This document shows positions 8,917-16,858 of a DNA stretch of 40,924 bases, piece after piece. The position numbers and the translations under genes were made by a program. The notes beneath the pieces are model-generated. The model made no database searches. It saw only the letters and a program-made list of their open reading frames with translations, and had not been told where the DNA came from. Positions within the stretch are counted from its first letter, which is position 1. Each line of letters opens with the position of its first letter. This stretch comes from Chitinophagaceae bacterium (lineage in GTDB: Bacteria > Bacteroidota > Bacteroidia > Chitinophagales > Chitinophagaceae): assembly GCA_016786785.1 (NCBI GenBank), contig JAEUVR010000350.1:1-40924 (forward strand). Direction: 5' to 3'.

Positions 8917-9927
8917 TCAGACCCAACTCATCAATGGATATTTTTTCCCCAACACAGCCTCCGCGTCGCTGTCGAGCCAGTTCGATAAAAGAGTAGCATA
9001 TACCTCTCGGAAATCAATAACCGCAGGTAAACTGTTCTTTTCGAGATCAGGAAGAGGGTTGTAAATGCCCTGCGAACGAAGGGAACGCCCTAAAACGATC
9101 AGGTTGCCGCCGTTACCATGTTCTGTTCCGCGTTTGTTGTTCTCTCGCGCTGTTCTGCCAAATTCCGAGTATACTACGACAAGCGTGGACCGCCCATTGG
9201 ACGTTTCTTCCAGCCGGTTAAAAAAGGACGACAGACCATCTGATAAAGCGCGTAACAACATCGCATGCCGCTGCTGCTGCATCTGGTGCGTGTCGAAGCC
9301 ATCCAGCGCTATATGATGCATCGGTTGACCTGAAGCGGCGTTTAATATATCCGCTACCCGCCGCAACTCCTCTCCGAAATCGTCTACGCAGCAGCTGTTA
9401 TCCGCGTCTTCGGGAATAGCAGGAAGGGCGGGCGTCATGGTTATTTCATTAGCCAGCCGGTCTGCCGCCGGCTTGCAATCTTTCCTCCGAAGGTCTTCTG
9501 CCCGTTGCAGCCAGCACTTTTGACCATCAGGTTTTTCCAGGCCTGTTTGCCAGATCGCGGCGGCATGGTAATGCGATAATTCCTGCTGTGGAATGCCCAC
9601 GCCGTTGAGGATAAGCATCTGGCCATTCTTATATAAGGGGAGCAGCGTTCCTATACAAGGATGCAATCCGTACTGATGATCCAGCGGCAATACTTCATCA
9701 GGATGAATGGCAAGTCCCGGCCGTTGTTTATAATAAGCGGGGTTGGCATAGGGGATCACGGTATTGAGCCAGTCGTTCCCTCCCCGTAAATGGATCATAA
9801 CAATGTTGCGTTCAGCGGCTGCGGCGGCTGCGGGAGGATTGCACGCGAACTGTAACAGTCCGGGTACAAATAAGGCGCCGGAGCCAAGGCCTGCCTGCTT
9901 GATAAAGGATCTGCGTTGCATAAGCAT
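8917..9927 (-). CDS. DUF1501 family exported protein
   Basis: A 336-residue protein with a Tat-type leader (QRRSFIKQAG, then a hydrophobic stretch). It has the DUF1501 signatures MIHLRGGNDWLN, SHYHAAAIWQTG and, near the C-terminus, VVVYSEFGRTARENN followed by GTEHGNGGN. DUF1501 proteins resemble the alkaline phosphatase/sulfatase fold group, but their reaction is unknown to me. It is usually found next to a DUF1800 gene; none is present here. Instead it is the last gene of the PUL, 10 bp after the transporter, so a role in glycan processing is inferred. ATG 9921 (MQRRSF) is an equally good start. Confidence 0.85.
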   Translation of the reverse strand: MLMQRRSFIKQAGLGSGALFVPGLLQFACNPPAAAAAAERNIVMIHLRGGNDWLNTVIPYANPAYYKQRPGLAIHPDEVLPLDHQYGLHPCIGTLLPLYKNGQMLILNGVGIPQQELSHYHAAAIWQTGLEKPDGQKCWLQRAEDLRRKDCKPAADRLANEITMTPALPAIPEDADNSCCVDDFGEELRRVADILNAASGQPMHHIALDGFDTHQMQQQRHAMLLRALSDGLSSFFNRLEETSNGRSTLVVVYSEFGRTARENNKRGTEHGNGGNLIVLGRSLRSQGIYNPLPDLEKNSLPAVIDFREVYATLLSNWLDSDAEAVLGKKYPLMSWV

Positions 9928-9937
9928 GAATTAATTA

Positions 9938-11215
9938 TTAAATAACATCCGGCGCAGGTTGATCTATCCGATTTCCCGGACGATAACCGTTCAGTCCGTA
10001 AAAAACAATATAACAGTAACAAACAACCGGAATAATAAACGCCATAGCCCAGGAAGAATGATCTTTTATTACTCCCTGCAGAAAGGAAACAACAGCGCCT
10101 CCTACAATAGCGGTCGACAACAATCCGGACGCCACCGTGGTATGTTGCCCCAACCCGTTTACGGAGAGTGAAAAGATAATCGCAAACATAACGGAATTAC
10201 ACAACCCAACGGCAATCATCGTCCATACGGCCAGATAACCATCAGAGAAAATAGAAACCAGGATCAGCGCCGCGGCTATTGCGCCGCATGCAGCCAGTAC
10301 AGTCTGCGGCCGCGCCATTCGCAGCAAGAAAGCGCCCGCCAGCCGGCCGACCAGCATTCCGCCCCAATAATAAGCTACATAATGATTGGCATCCTTTTCG
10401 GAAACAGCAAGCACATCGGCGATGTAGTTTGTAAGAAAGGTGCCGATAGCCACTTCTGCGCCCACATAACAGAAGATACCGCCGATGCCGAAATTCAGGT
10501 TCCGGAAAGAAAAAACACTTTTCACTGCCGGTTGGTCGGCATTATTTCCAGCAGAAGCGGTTGTTTTAATAACAGGCAATTTCAATACAGAGAGCGCAAT
10601 TGCAATAACGGCGAGAAGGAGGGCTATACCTAAATAGGGATATTTAACCGCATCGCTGGAAGCGGTTGCCCCTTCCAGTTCGGAAAGGATAAAAGCTGCG
10701 CCGAACAAGGGCGCCACAGTTGTTCCCACCGAGCCCACGCCTTGTATAAGCGTTAGCCGCGAAGAGGCTGTACGCGCCGGTCCCAATACAGTGACATAAG
10801 GGTTAGCCGCAACCTGCAGCAATACAATGCCAATAGCCAGCACAAACAATGCGCCCAGGAATACGGCGTACTGATGAAATACCGAAGCCGGATAAAACAG
10901 CAGGGCGCCTGCGGCTGCAATACAAAATCCCCATACCATTCCTTTCTGATAACCGATGCGTTGCACTATTTTGCCGGCAGGTATCGACATGAGTCCATAC
11001 GTGAGAAAGAAATAGAACTGCACCAGCGATGAAGAGGTATAATTCAGATCGAACCCCTTCCTGAAAAAAGGCACCAGCGTATCGTTCAGGCAGGTAATAA
11101 ATCCCATCATGAAATAAAGTACCCCCAGGGAGATCAGCGCGGGCAGATAGCTGGTTTTCTGGCCATTCAGCGAGGGCTCTGCCAAAGGAGTATCCGTGGA
11201 TGCTATGTTTGCCAT
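9938..11215 (-). CDS. FHS-type sugar MFS transporter
   Basis: A 425-residue inner-membrane protein with about 12 predicted helices. It carries the signatures of the fucose/glucose/galactose (FHS, FucP/GluP) branch of the major facilitator superfamily: GFITCLNDTLVPFFRKGF in helix 1, LLQVAANPYVTVLGP, TASSRLTLIQGVGSVGTT and, in the second half, YVGAEVAIGTFLTNYI. These proteins usually import a monosaccharide with protons. It starts 4 bp after the epimerase, and this tight linkage suggests it brings in the sugar that the epimerase converts. The exact sugar cannot be read from sequence; a GlcNAc/ManNAc-type hexosamine is inferred from the epimerase. Confidence 0.88.
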   Translation of the reverse strand: MANIASTDTPLAEPSLNGQKTSYLPALISLGVLYFMMGFITCLNDTLVPFFRKGFDLNYTSSSLVQFYFFLTYGLMSIPAGKIVQRIGYQKGMVWGFCIAAAGALLFYPASVFHQYAVFLGALFVLAIGIVLLQVAANPYVTVLGPARTASSRLTLIQGVGSVGTTVAPLFGAAFILSELEGATASSDAVKYPYLGIALLLAVIAIALSVLKLPVIKTTASAGNNADQPAVKSVFSFRNLNFGIGGIFCYVGAEVAIGTFLTNYIADVLAVSEKDANHYVAYYWGGMLVGRLAGAFLLRMARPQTVLAACGAIAAALILVSIFSDGYLAVWTMIAVGLCNSVMFAIIFSLSVNGLGQHTTVASGLLSTAIVGGAVVSFLQGVIKDHSSWAMAFIIPVVCYCYIVFYGLNGYRPGNRIDQPAPDVI

Positions 11216-11219
11216 AAAA

Positions 11220-12413
11220 TTATTTTTCCAGGATGATTTGTTTGCTCTTTTCTTCTATTGCCAGCAAGGTTTTCCATCCCTGGTACAGGCTGCGGGGCAC
11301 ATGAAAACAACCTTTCCATTTACCGCCTTTTAAAGGCAAAAACACCTGTCCTGAACGGTTCAGATACCCATACCATTCTCCATTAACGGGATCGGGAAAA
11401 CGCGACCATGTATAATCATGCAACTGCTCAAACCATTCCCAGCACTTAGGATCAGCGGTATGGCGGTATCCTTTCAGCATACAAACCAGCGCCTCAGCAT
11501 GCACCCACCATAGCTTCTGGTCCCACTCCAACGGCAGGGAAGGTTTATTACGGTAATCCAGGAAATAAAAAATACCGCCTTCCTTTTTATCCCACCCGTA
11601 CTCCATGATACGGAGGGAAATAGCAGTTGCCTTTTGGATGAGTTGACGATCCCCGGAACGTTCTGCAAGGTCCATGATGAACCAAAGCGCTTCCAGGCCA
11701 TGCCCGGGGTTTATCAAGCGTCCTTCCATGCTATCGCAGAAATTCCCCTGTCCGTCTACGTTTTCCAATATCAGGCCCGAATCTTTTTGATAAAAGACAT
11801 CCATCACAAGGTGGATAGATTGGCGGATGGTAGATTCTACCAATGTCGGCTCCAGCAAGGGTTCCATTTCGAGCGCCAGATTGGAGAGGATCATGGGAAG
11901 AGAAAAACTCTGCAGCGGACGGGCGCCAGGATAAGCTTTTGAATATATCCCTTTTGGATTGTCGCTCCGCTCGAGTATGTTACGAAATGTGGAAGTAGCA
12001 ATATCGCCATACTCCTTGTTACCGGTAGCGGTACAGAGCTGAGCAAAAGCCATGGCTGCAAAGCAGTCGGAGAAAATATTATATGGTTGTATCAGCGGAT
12101 GACCCTCTCGGGTAAGCGAGAAATACCAGTTGCCAGCGGCATCTCGACCATGCTCCTGCAGAAAGCGGGCTCCTGAAATAGCAAAATCCAGCCATTCCTG
12201 TCTTTGCTCTACCTTGTTGTACAGCATAGAAAAAGTCCAGACCTGGCGGCATTGCAACCAGATGAATTTATCGGTATCGTACACTTTTCCCTGCTCGTCG
12301 AGGCAGGAAAAGTAGCCGCCGTATTCTCTGTCACCCGAATTATTCAGCCAGAATGGAATGATGTCGTTCAGGAGGGCGTCCTTATAAATCTGCGCGTATG
12401 CTACATTTGTCAT
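11220..12413 (-). CDS. N-acylglucosamine 2-epimerase (AGE family)
   Basis: A 397-residue (alpha/alpha)6-barrel epimerase. Expected active-site residues are present: R56 in LQCRQVWTF, H238 in INPGHGLE, E307 in WWVHAEAL and H371 in KGCFHVPRSL. They sit one position away from R57, H239, E308 and H372, which I recall for the cyanobacterial GlcNAc 2-epimerase. The KGCFHVPR segment is also typical of the renin-binding-protein branch. This favours interconversion of GlcNAc and ManNAc over cellobiose 2-epimerase or mannose isomerase activity, though the family is versatile. No signal peptide is seen, so it is cytoplasmic. It lies 17 bp after the esterase gene and 4 bp before the transporter in the PUL. 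Confidence 0.88.
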   Translation of the reverse strand: MTNVAYAQIYKDALLNDIIPFWLNNSGDREYGGYFSCLDEQGKVYDTDKFIWLQCRQVWTFSMLYNKVEQRQEWLDFAISGARFLQEHGRDAAGNWYFSLTREGHPLIQPYNIFSDCFAAMAFAQLCTATGNKEYGDIATSTFRNILERSDNPKGIYSKAYPGARPLQSFSLPMILSNLALEMEPLLEPTLVESTIRQSIHLVMDVFYQKDSGLILENVDGQGNFCDSMEGRLINPGHGLEALWFIMDLAERSGDRQLIQKATAISLRIMEYGWDKKEGGIFYFLDYRNKPSLPLEWDQKLWWVHAEALVCMLKGYRHTADPKCWEWFEQLHDYTWSRFPDPVNGEWYGYLNRSGQVFLPLKGGKWKGCFHVPRSLYQGWKTLLAIEEKSKQIILEK

Positions 12414-12430
12414 ATTCTCTGCATGTATGA

Positions 12431-13738
12431 TTAACGGTGTTCATTAAATTTTTTCAATATCCAATTGTTCACTCTTTCCCATTGATCAGGAGCCGACCAG
12501 TGTCCCAGAGTAGGGTCTGTGAATAATTCTTTCGGCGCTGTAATAACATTATACGCGGCATAGGTTGAAGTAGGAGCGCATGCCTCGTCATTAAATCCCC
12601 AGAGATAGAAACCTGGCGCTTTTAGCAAACGCGCAAAATTGACGATGTCGTAATAACGGGAGGTTTCTATTTTTTTCTGTTGTATCGGATCGTTGATATC
12701 TTCAATACGAAACATTTGCGGCGCTCCGCCGGCGCGGCCATGGAGATAACCAGTAAGATCAGAGAGAGCAGGATAAAGAGAAGCTATATAATTCACCCGC
12801 TTATCCAGCGCTGCCGCTACTATGGCAAGCGCTCCGCCCTGACTACCGCCATCTACTGCCAGCCGTTTACCATCAAATGCATCCAGCGTAAACAGAAAAT
12901 CAATGGCTTTGATACAACCCAGAAATACGCGTTTATGATAATAAAGATCGCGGTTGTCGAGGTTGAACATAAAATATCCGTTTAATGCGCTGGCATTAAG
13001 AGCAGGATACAATTCTTTATTCAGCGTCATAGGAATACCGTGTATTCCCATATCGAGCGTGATAACTCCTTTTTCCGCAAGCGCAGGATTTCCATACAGC
13101 GGCCATACGCCCGCTCCCGGAAATGTAATAACAGCGGGATATTTTCCTTCTTTTTTGGGGACGCAAAGAATGCCGTATAGTTTACCGCCCGGCGAATAAT
13201 GGTTAAAGCTGATCTCGTATACATTTACTTTATCGGTGGATCTTTCGGGAATAGGCGTAAATACCGGCTCCAGGGGAATTTTTGAAGAAGCGGCTATGCT
13301 GTTGTTCCAGAATTCCAGGAAATCCGCCGGAGCCGTAGCGTAAGCATTGATCTGCAGAGGGTCAAAGCCGACTGTGCAGAGATTGCGATAGGTTTTACCC
13401 TCCGCCTGCATAGTGACTATACACCTCAGAAAACCCGGCTCGCTAAGCGTTCCTCCTTTTATTATGGCAGAGCCTTTAATAGTTAAAGCGCCGGATTGCG
13501 CAGGAGGCATTTTCTCAGGCCCAACCTCATAGTAGATCTCTGCGCGCGGAATGGGCCTGCCATTATCAAGCACAGTTACCCGGAAAGTAACCGGCTCTCC
13601 TGTTTTATAGATTGCAGCGGGACGGTCGGGCTTAATGCTGATCTGAATCCTGGCCGTCGTATCGGGTTGCGCATGAACGGCTGCGTTAAACAAAAACAAA
13701 CCTATTACCCCTATGGAAATCGAAATGACCCTGTACAT
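12431..13738 (-). CDS. Acetyl-xylan-esterase-like (AXE1/CE7) exported hydrolase
   Basis: A 435-residue protein with a signal peptide (about residues 1-23, ending VHAQ). Residues about 28-125 form an Ig-like beta domain (GEPVTFRVTVLDNGRPIP). An alpha/beta-hydrolase domain follows, with nucleophile S299 in VDGGSQGG, acid D384 in WGFNDEACAP and H413 in LGHWS, the AXE1/CE7 arrangement. The family removes acetyl groups from sugars. In the PUL it would act in the periplasm or at the surface to deacetylate the glycan or its oligosaccharides. The start is ATG 13738, 3 bp after the cytoplasmic DUF4434 gene. Specificity for xylan should not be assumed, since no xylan-cleaving enzyme accompanies it. Confidence 0.85.
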   Translation of the reverse strand: MYRVISISIGVIGLFLFNAAVHAQPDTTARIQISIKPDRPAAIYKTGEPVTFRVTVLDNGRPIPRAEIYYEVGPEKMPPAQSGALTIKGSAIIKGGTLSEPGFLRCIVTMQAEGKTYRNLCTVGFDPLQINAYATAPADFLEFWNNSIAASSKIPLEPVFTPIPERSTDKVNVYEISFNHYSPGGKLYGILCVPKKEGKYPAVITFPGAGVWPLYGNPALAEKGVITLDMGIHGIPMTLNKELYPALNASALNGYFMFNLDNRDLYYHKRVFLGCIKAIDFLFTLDAFDGKRLAVDGGSQGGALAIVAAALDKRVNYIASLYPALSDLTGYLHGRAGGAPQMFRIEDINDPIQQKKIETSRYYDIVNFARLLKAPGFYLWGFNDEACAPTSTYAAYNVITAPKELFTDPTLGHWSAPDQWERVNNWILKKFNEHR

Positions 13739-13741
13739 TCT

Positions 13742-14680
13742 TTATGGCTTTAATGTCTTCATGTATTCCTTATACCGATCATATAAATGTCCTGCCTGCA
13801 AGTAAGCCGATTGAGGGCTCATAAAATGAGAGAATTCAAAAGTGATGGCTTTATCAAAGCCCGCCTGGCGCGCCGCTTCGAGCTTTAATCGCAGCTTTTC
13901 AAATTTGATCGGCAAAAAGCGGATGGGCATATCCCTGTCGAAAGTTTCGGCGTTGGTCCAGCATTTCATACCGTATTTGTCGGCCAGCTTTTTATTTACT
14001 TCAAAAAACCCCGGCAGCAGGTCGTATTCAATATGGCCATCCTGGAAAGCCACGCTATCCACTACATTTTTTATTCCGTCAAAGATCTCATTCCATTCTT
14101 TTTCGTGCTGATCGAGCGTTACCGAATCCGGTTTGGATTCAATGTTGTCGAATGTATATACCGCTTTAGTGCCATCGATAAAGGGAGAGATAAAAGTGGG
14201 CAGGTTGCCGGAAATATCTTTACAGTGTTTGCCCAGCGTTGCATACAGATCGATGATCTTACCCACTTTCCGACTGATCTCCTGGGAAAGATACCAGCCT
14301 TTAAAAGATTTAAAATGGCCGTATTTTTTCCATACTTCATCTATCACCTTCAGGTTGATGTCCACTTCTTTCTGGTAGTCGCCCTGGTGCCAATAGACGC
14401 CGGAGTCGTACAGACCGAAGTAAAAGCTCATACGGTGCTTGTCCGCCAGCTCCAGGAACATTTTTACGAGATCCACCGGCGGCTGATAAGCCCGCTGTTC
14501 TTTCATCAGGACCTGCGACGGATACGTGATCCATCTCTTATGCCCGCTGCGGATAAGGTATACGCTGTCGATACCGATGGCTTTCATGTGCGAGAAGTCG
14601 GCATCCCATTCAGCGCGTCCCCAGTTCTGGTGGGGGATATCGTGGCTGATTTCGTCTAAGAAAGTTCCTGTAATTTTCAT
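13742..14680 (-). CDS. DUF4434 putative glycoside hydrolase, cytoplasmic form
   Basis: A 312-residue protein without signal peptide, starting directly with GTFLDEISHDIPHQNW. It has the DUF4434 TIM-barrel pattern and aligns by eye with the preceding gene product. Shared acidic positions are E134 in GWYLSQE, D214 in AFQD and E245 in WTNAETF, plus FSHFMSP near the end. The two conserved glutamates are about 110 residues apart and lie on predicted strand ends, as in retaining hydrolases of the GH-A type. A role in cleaving imported oligosaccharides in the cytoplasm is inferred; I know of no established reaction for DUF4434. It is located mid-operon in the PUL, 18 bp after its paralogue. Confidence 0.75.
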   Translation of the reverse strand: MKITGTFLDEISHDIPHQNWGRAEWDADFSHMKAIGIDSVYLIRSGHKRWITYPSQVLMKEQRAYQPPVDLVKMFLELADKHRMSFYFGLYDSGVYWHQGDYQKEVDINLKVIDEVWKKYGHFKSFKGWYLSQEISRKVGKIIDLYATLGKHCKDISGNLPTFISPFIDGTKAVYTFDNIESKPDSVTLDQHEKEWNEIFDGIKNVVDSVAFQDGHIEYDLLPGFFEVNKKLADKYGMKCWTNAETFDRDMPIRFLPIKFEKLRLKLEAARQAGFDKAITFEFSHFMSPQSAYLQAGHLYDRYKEYMKTLKP

Positions 14681-14698
14681 CAGTATATTTTTTATCTG

Positions 14699-15700
14699 TT
14701 AGTTTAATTTCCCTGTTTGCACATATTGCAGGTACTGGTTATGATAAGGGCCTGTTACGGTAACCGGGCTATAATAATGCGAATACGCAAAGGTGATGAT
14801 ACCGCTGACATAAGGTTGCACGATTTTCATTTGTTCTATGAACCTGTCTACCGGGGCGCTGGACCAGTAGCTTTGCACAAAAGTTTCGGCGTCGGACCAG
14901 AATACCAATCCTTTCTTAGTACTAACGGCTTTGGCCAGGTGCGAAAACCAACTGTCGAGCATTTCTATTGTCAATCCCCCGGCGCCTATACAATCCTGCG
15001 GAGCGAATATATCTCCCGCAGCAAAACGGGTTTTAGAAAAAACATAGGTCCACATTTTCTCATACTCTGAGGCCGTGCCGACGCGATAGTTCATAAAGGG
15101 GCAGATCATTACCGGCATACCTGGCGTGAGCGCATGCAGGTGATCCAGGCTTTTGTTCAACGCCTCAGCGAGCATATCCTGCCGGCCTCGGGCGGTGTAG
15201 TTCAGATTATCGATCTCCCATACCCAGTACCAGCCGTAAAACGCATTTTTGTATTTGTTTGCATATTTGTTCTTTATTTCGGTAGCTATCTGGTTGCCGA
15301 TATCCATCTGATCGTACAACCATTCAGCGGAGTAACTATTCCACCAACGCTCATCGAAATTAAGCCCGATAAACACTTTTATACCGGCTTTTTCAGCGTT
15401 TCGCAAACACATATCCAGCAGATCTTTACCGTATTTGCTGTCGAAGCCGGGAAGGTCGCTGGCATACATTGCGTGATTGCCAATAACGGTAGCTGTAAAA
15501 ACGATATAGCTCATCTTCACTTCTTTCAGTATGCTCAGCTCCTGCTGCCATTTGGCGTCATTCCAGTTCTGCACCAAAAAATCCTGAATGAAAGTGCCAT
15601 TAGCTATCGGATAATCGCCTGCATCGGTAGCTGCGCTTTTCTTGCAGTGGACAGTCGTCATTGCTATCAGTAGCAGGCATATCATTGTTTTTATACGCAT
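14699..15700 (-). CDS. DUF4434 putative glycoside hydrolase, lipoprotein form
   Basis: A 333-residue lipoprotein. The leader MRIKTMICLLLIAMTTVHC ends at a lipidation cysteine, C19, followed by KK. The body starts with GTFIQDFLVQNW and keeps the DUF4434 pattern, including E162 in GWYWVWE, D236 in APQD, E272 in WSDAETF and YSHYYSP. These positions correspond to those of the cytoplasmic paralogue downstream. It would sit in the outer membrane or periplasm and make the first cuts in the glycan. It lies 17 bp after the glycan-binding protein gene. The enzymatic role is inferred from fold, conserved acids and context. Confidence 0.75.
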   Translation of the reverse strand: MRIKTMICLLLIAMTTVHCKKSAATDAGDYPIANGTFIQDFLVQNWNDAKWQQELSILKEVKMSYIVFTATVIGNHAMYASDLPGFDSKYGKDLLDMCLRNAEKAGIKVFIGLNFDERWWNSYSAEWLYDQMDIGNQIATEIKNKYANKYKNAFYGWYWVWEIDNLNYTARGRQDMLAEALNKSLDHLHALTPGMPVMICPFMNYRVGTASEYEKMWTYVFSKTRFAAGDIFAPQDCIGAGGLTIEMLDSWFSHLAKAVSTKKGLVFWSDAETFVQSYWSSAPVDRFIEQMKIVQPYVSGIITFAYSHYYSPVTVTGPYHNQYLQYVQTGKLN

Positions 15701-15717
15701 ATTGAGAGCGAGGTAAT

Positions 15718-16830
15718 TTATTTAGCCGGAACGATCCGGAAATTACAGAATGATACGTCGTAATCATCCGGACCATGGCCGTCAAAAGTAATCTGCCATA
15801 CATATGCCCTATCCTCGATAGGGTTCTTTAACTGCTTCATGGGTATGGTAACCGTTTTCCATTTGCCATTGGTGGTAAAACTTCCTGTTCCTGTTTCTTC
15901 AAAGGGTTTCCACTGGTAAGCGGGGCCGTAATCCAGGTAGAAGGTAGCCTGCATATTCCGGATAGGCTTGAGTGCGTTAACCTCAAATTTTAATACATAG
16001 TTATCCGTAGCGCCTACAACGCCTAAGTGGCGGGGTACGGAAAAAAGCGTCAGCCATTGATAATTGGCGTCCCAGTTTTGTACCACATGATAATAATTAC
16101 CATTGATAGGCGCCGGAACCGGGCCTGAAGAAGCCATCCATCCGCCATAGATCTCGTCGTCAGGATAGGGCGTAAGCGGGAAGAACAGGTTGCGGTCGTC
16201 GCGGAAATAACCGTCTGTTGAAAGAGGCGCCGAAAGTTTCGGACTATTGATAGTTACCTTACCCACCTGCGCGCCCGGCGGCACAACTACTTTAATAGCA
16301 TCTGCAGAGGCCTCAACAATAGGCGCTTTCACGTTGCCGGCGAAAGTAACTTCGCCTTCTGTTTCGTTCACATCGTAGAGGTCGAAGTTTTTACCTACCA
16401 GAACAAGCGTATCGCCGATGGCGGTATATTCGTTATACATACCTTGGAGCGCCAGCACAGGAATGTTGATGGTAAAATCATAAGAAGCTACGCCCCCCTT
16501 TGTAGTCACTTCAATTTTATTGTTCACCGCGGAGGGGATACGCCGGGGGATTTTTACGCTGATCATGGAATCGACGGCATAAAAATCATTCCTTTCCACA
16601 ACTTCATTATTGAATGTCACCTGCTGCGCAGTGGAGAGATTCATGCCATATATGATCAGCCAATCGTTCAGATTGCCTTCTTTCAAATTGGCGGATAATT
16701 CCAGGGGCTGCGCCACGCGGGTTATAACGGGAACCCCTGGGGCGGACTCCTTATCCTTTTTGCAGGAGATAACAGCAAAAGTTACCAGTAAGGATAAAGC
16801 GCCCGTTGTAATAATTCTATAAATAGACAT
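15718..16830 (-). CDS. Surface glycan-binding lipoprotein (SGBP-B-like)
   Basis: I choose ATG 16830, giving 370 residues, because the leader MSIYRIITTGALSLL followed by VTFAVISC then KK forms a proper lipoprotein signal. An in-frame start further upstream at 16941 would overlap susD and put 37 non-leader residues before it. Two IPT/TIG-like Ig domains follow (about 25-115, with LIIYGMNLSTAQQVTFNN; about 115-205, with DTLVLVGKNFDL). The C-terminal half (about 205-370) is beta-rich and aromatic-rich (HVVQNWDANYQWLTLF, DYGPAYQWKPFEETG), as in SGBP-B proteins that hold a polysaccharide at the surface for the SusCD porter. Position after susD supports this. Confidence 0.82.
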   Translation of the reverse strand: MSIYRIITTGALSLLVTFAVISCKKDKESAPGVPVITRVAQPLELSANLKEGNLNDWLIIYGMNLSTAQQVTFNNEVVERNDFYAVDSMISVKIPRRIPSAVNNKIEVTTKGGVASYDFTINIPVLALQGMYNEYTAIGDTLVLVGKNFDLYDVNETEGEVTFAGNVKAPIVEASADAIKVVVPPGAQVGKVTINSPKLSAPLSTDGYFRDDRNLFFPLTPYPDDEIYGGWMASSGPVPAPINGNYYHVVQNWDANYQWLTLFSVPRHLGVVGATDNYVLKFEVNALKPIRNMQATFYLDYGPAYQWKPFEETGTGSFTTNGKWKTVTIPMKQLKNPIEDRAYVWQITFDGHGPDDYDVSFCNFRIVPAK

Positions 16831-16858
16831 AACTATATTTTTTTCGTGTGCATTAGCA

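Noticed and set aside
8917-13738. Sialic acid catabolic operon
   Set aside because: Epimerase and transporter fit, but there is no sialidase, NanA-type lyase or sialate-specific esterase.
12431-13738. Xylan-degrading locus on the basis of the acetyl-xylan-esterase-like gene
   Set aside because: No xylanase, xylosidase or arabinofuranosidase is present; CE7 enzymes act on many acetylated sugars.
14033-14659. 208-residue open frame opposite the cytoplasmic DUF4434 gene
   Set aside because: Antisense to a conserved gene in a tight operon; no domain or start signal.
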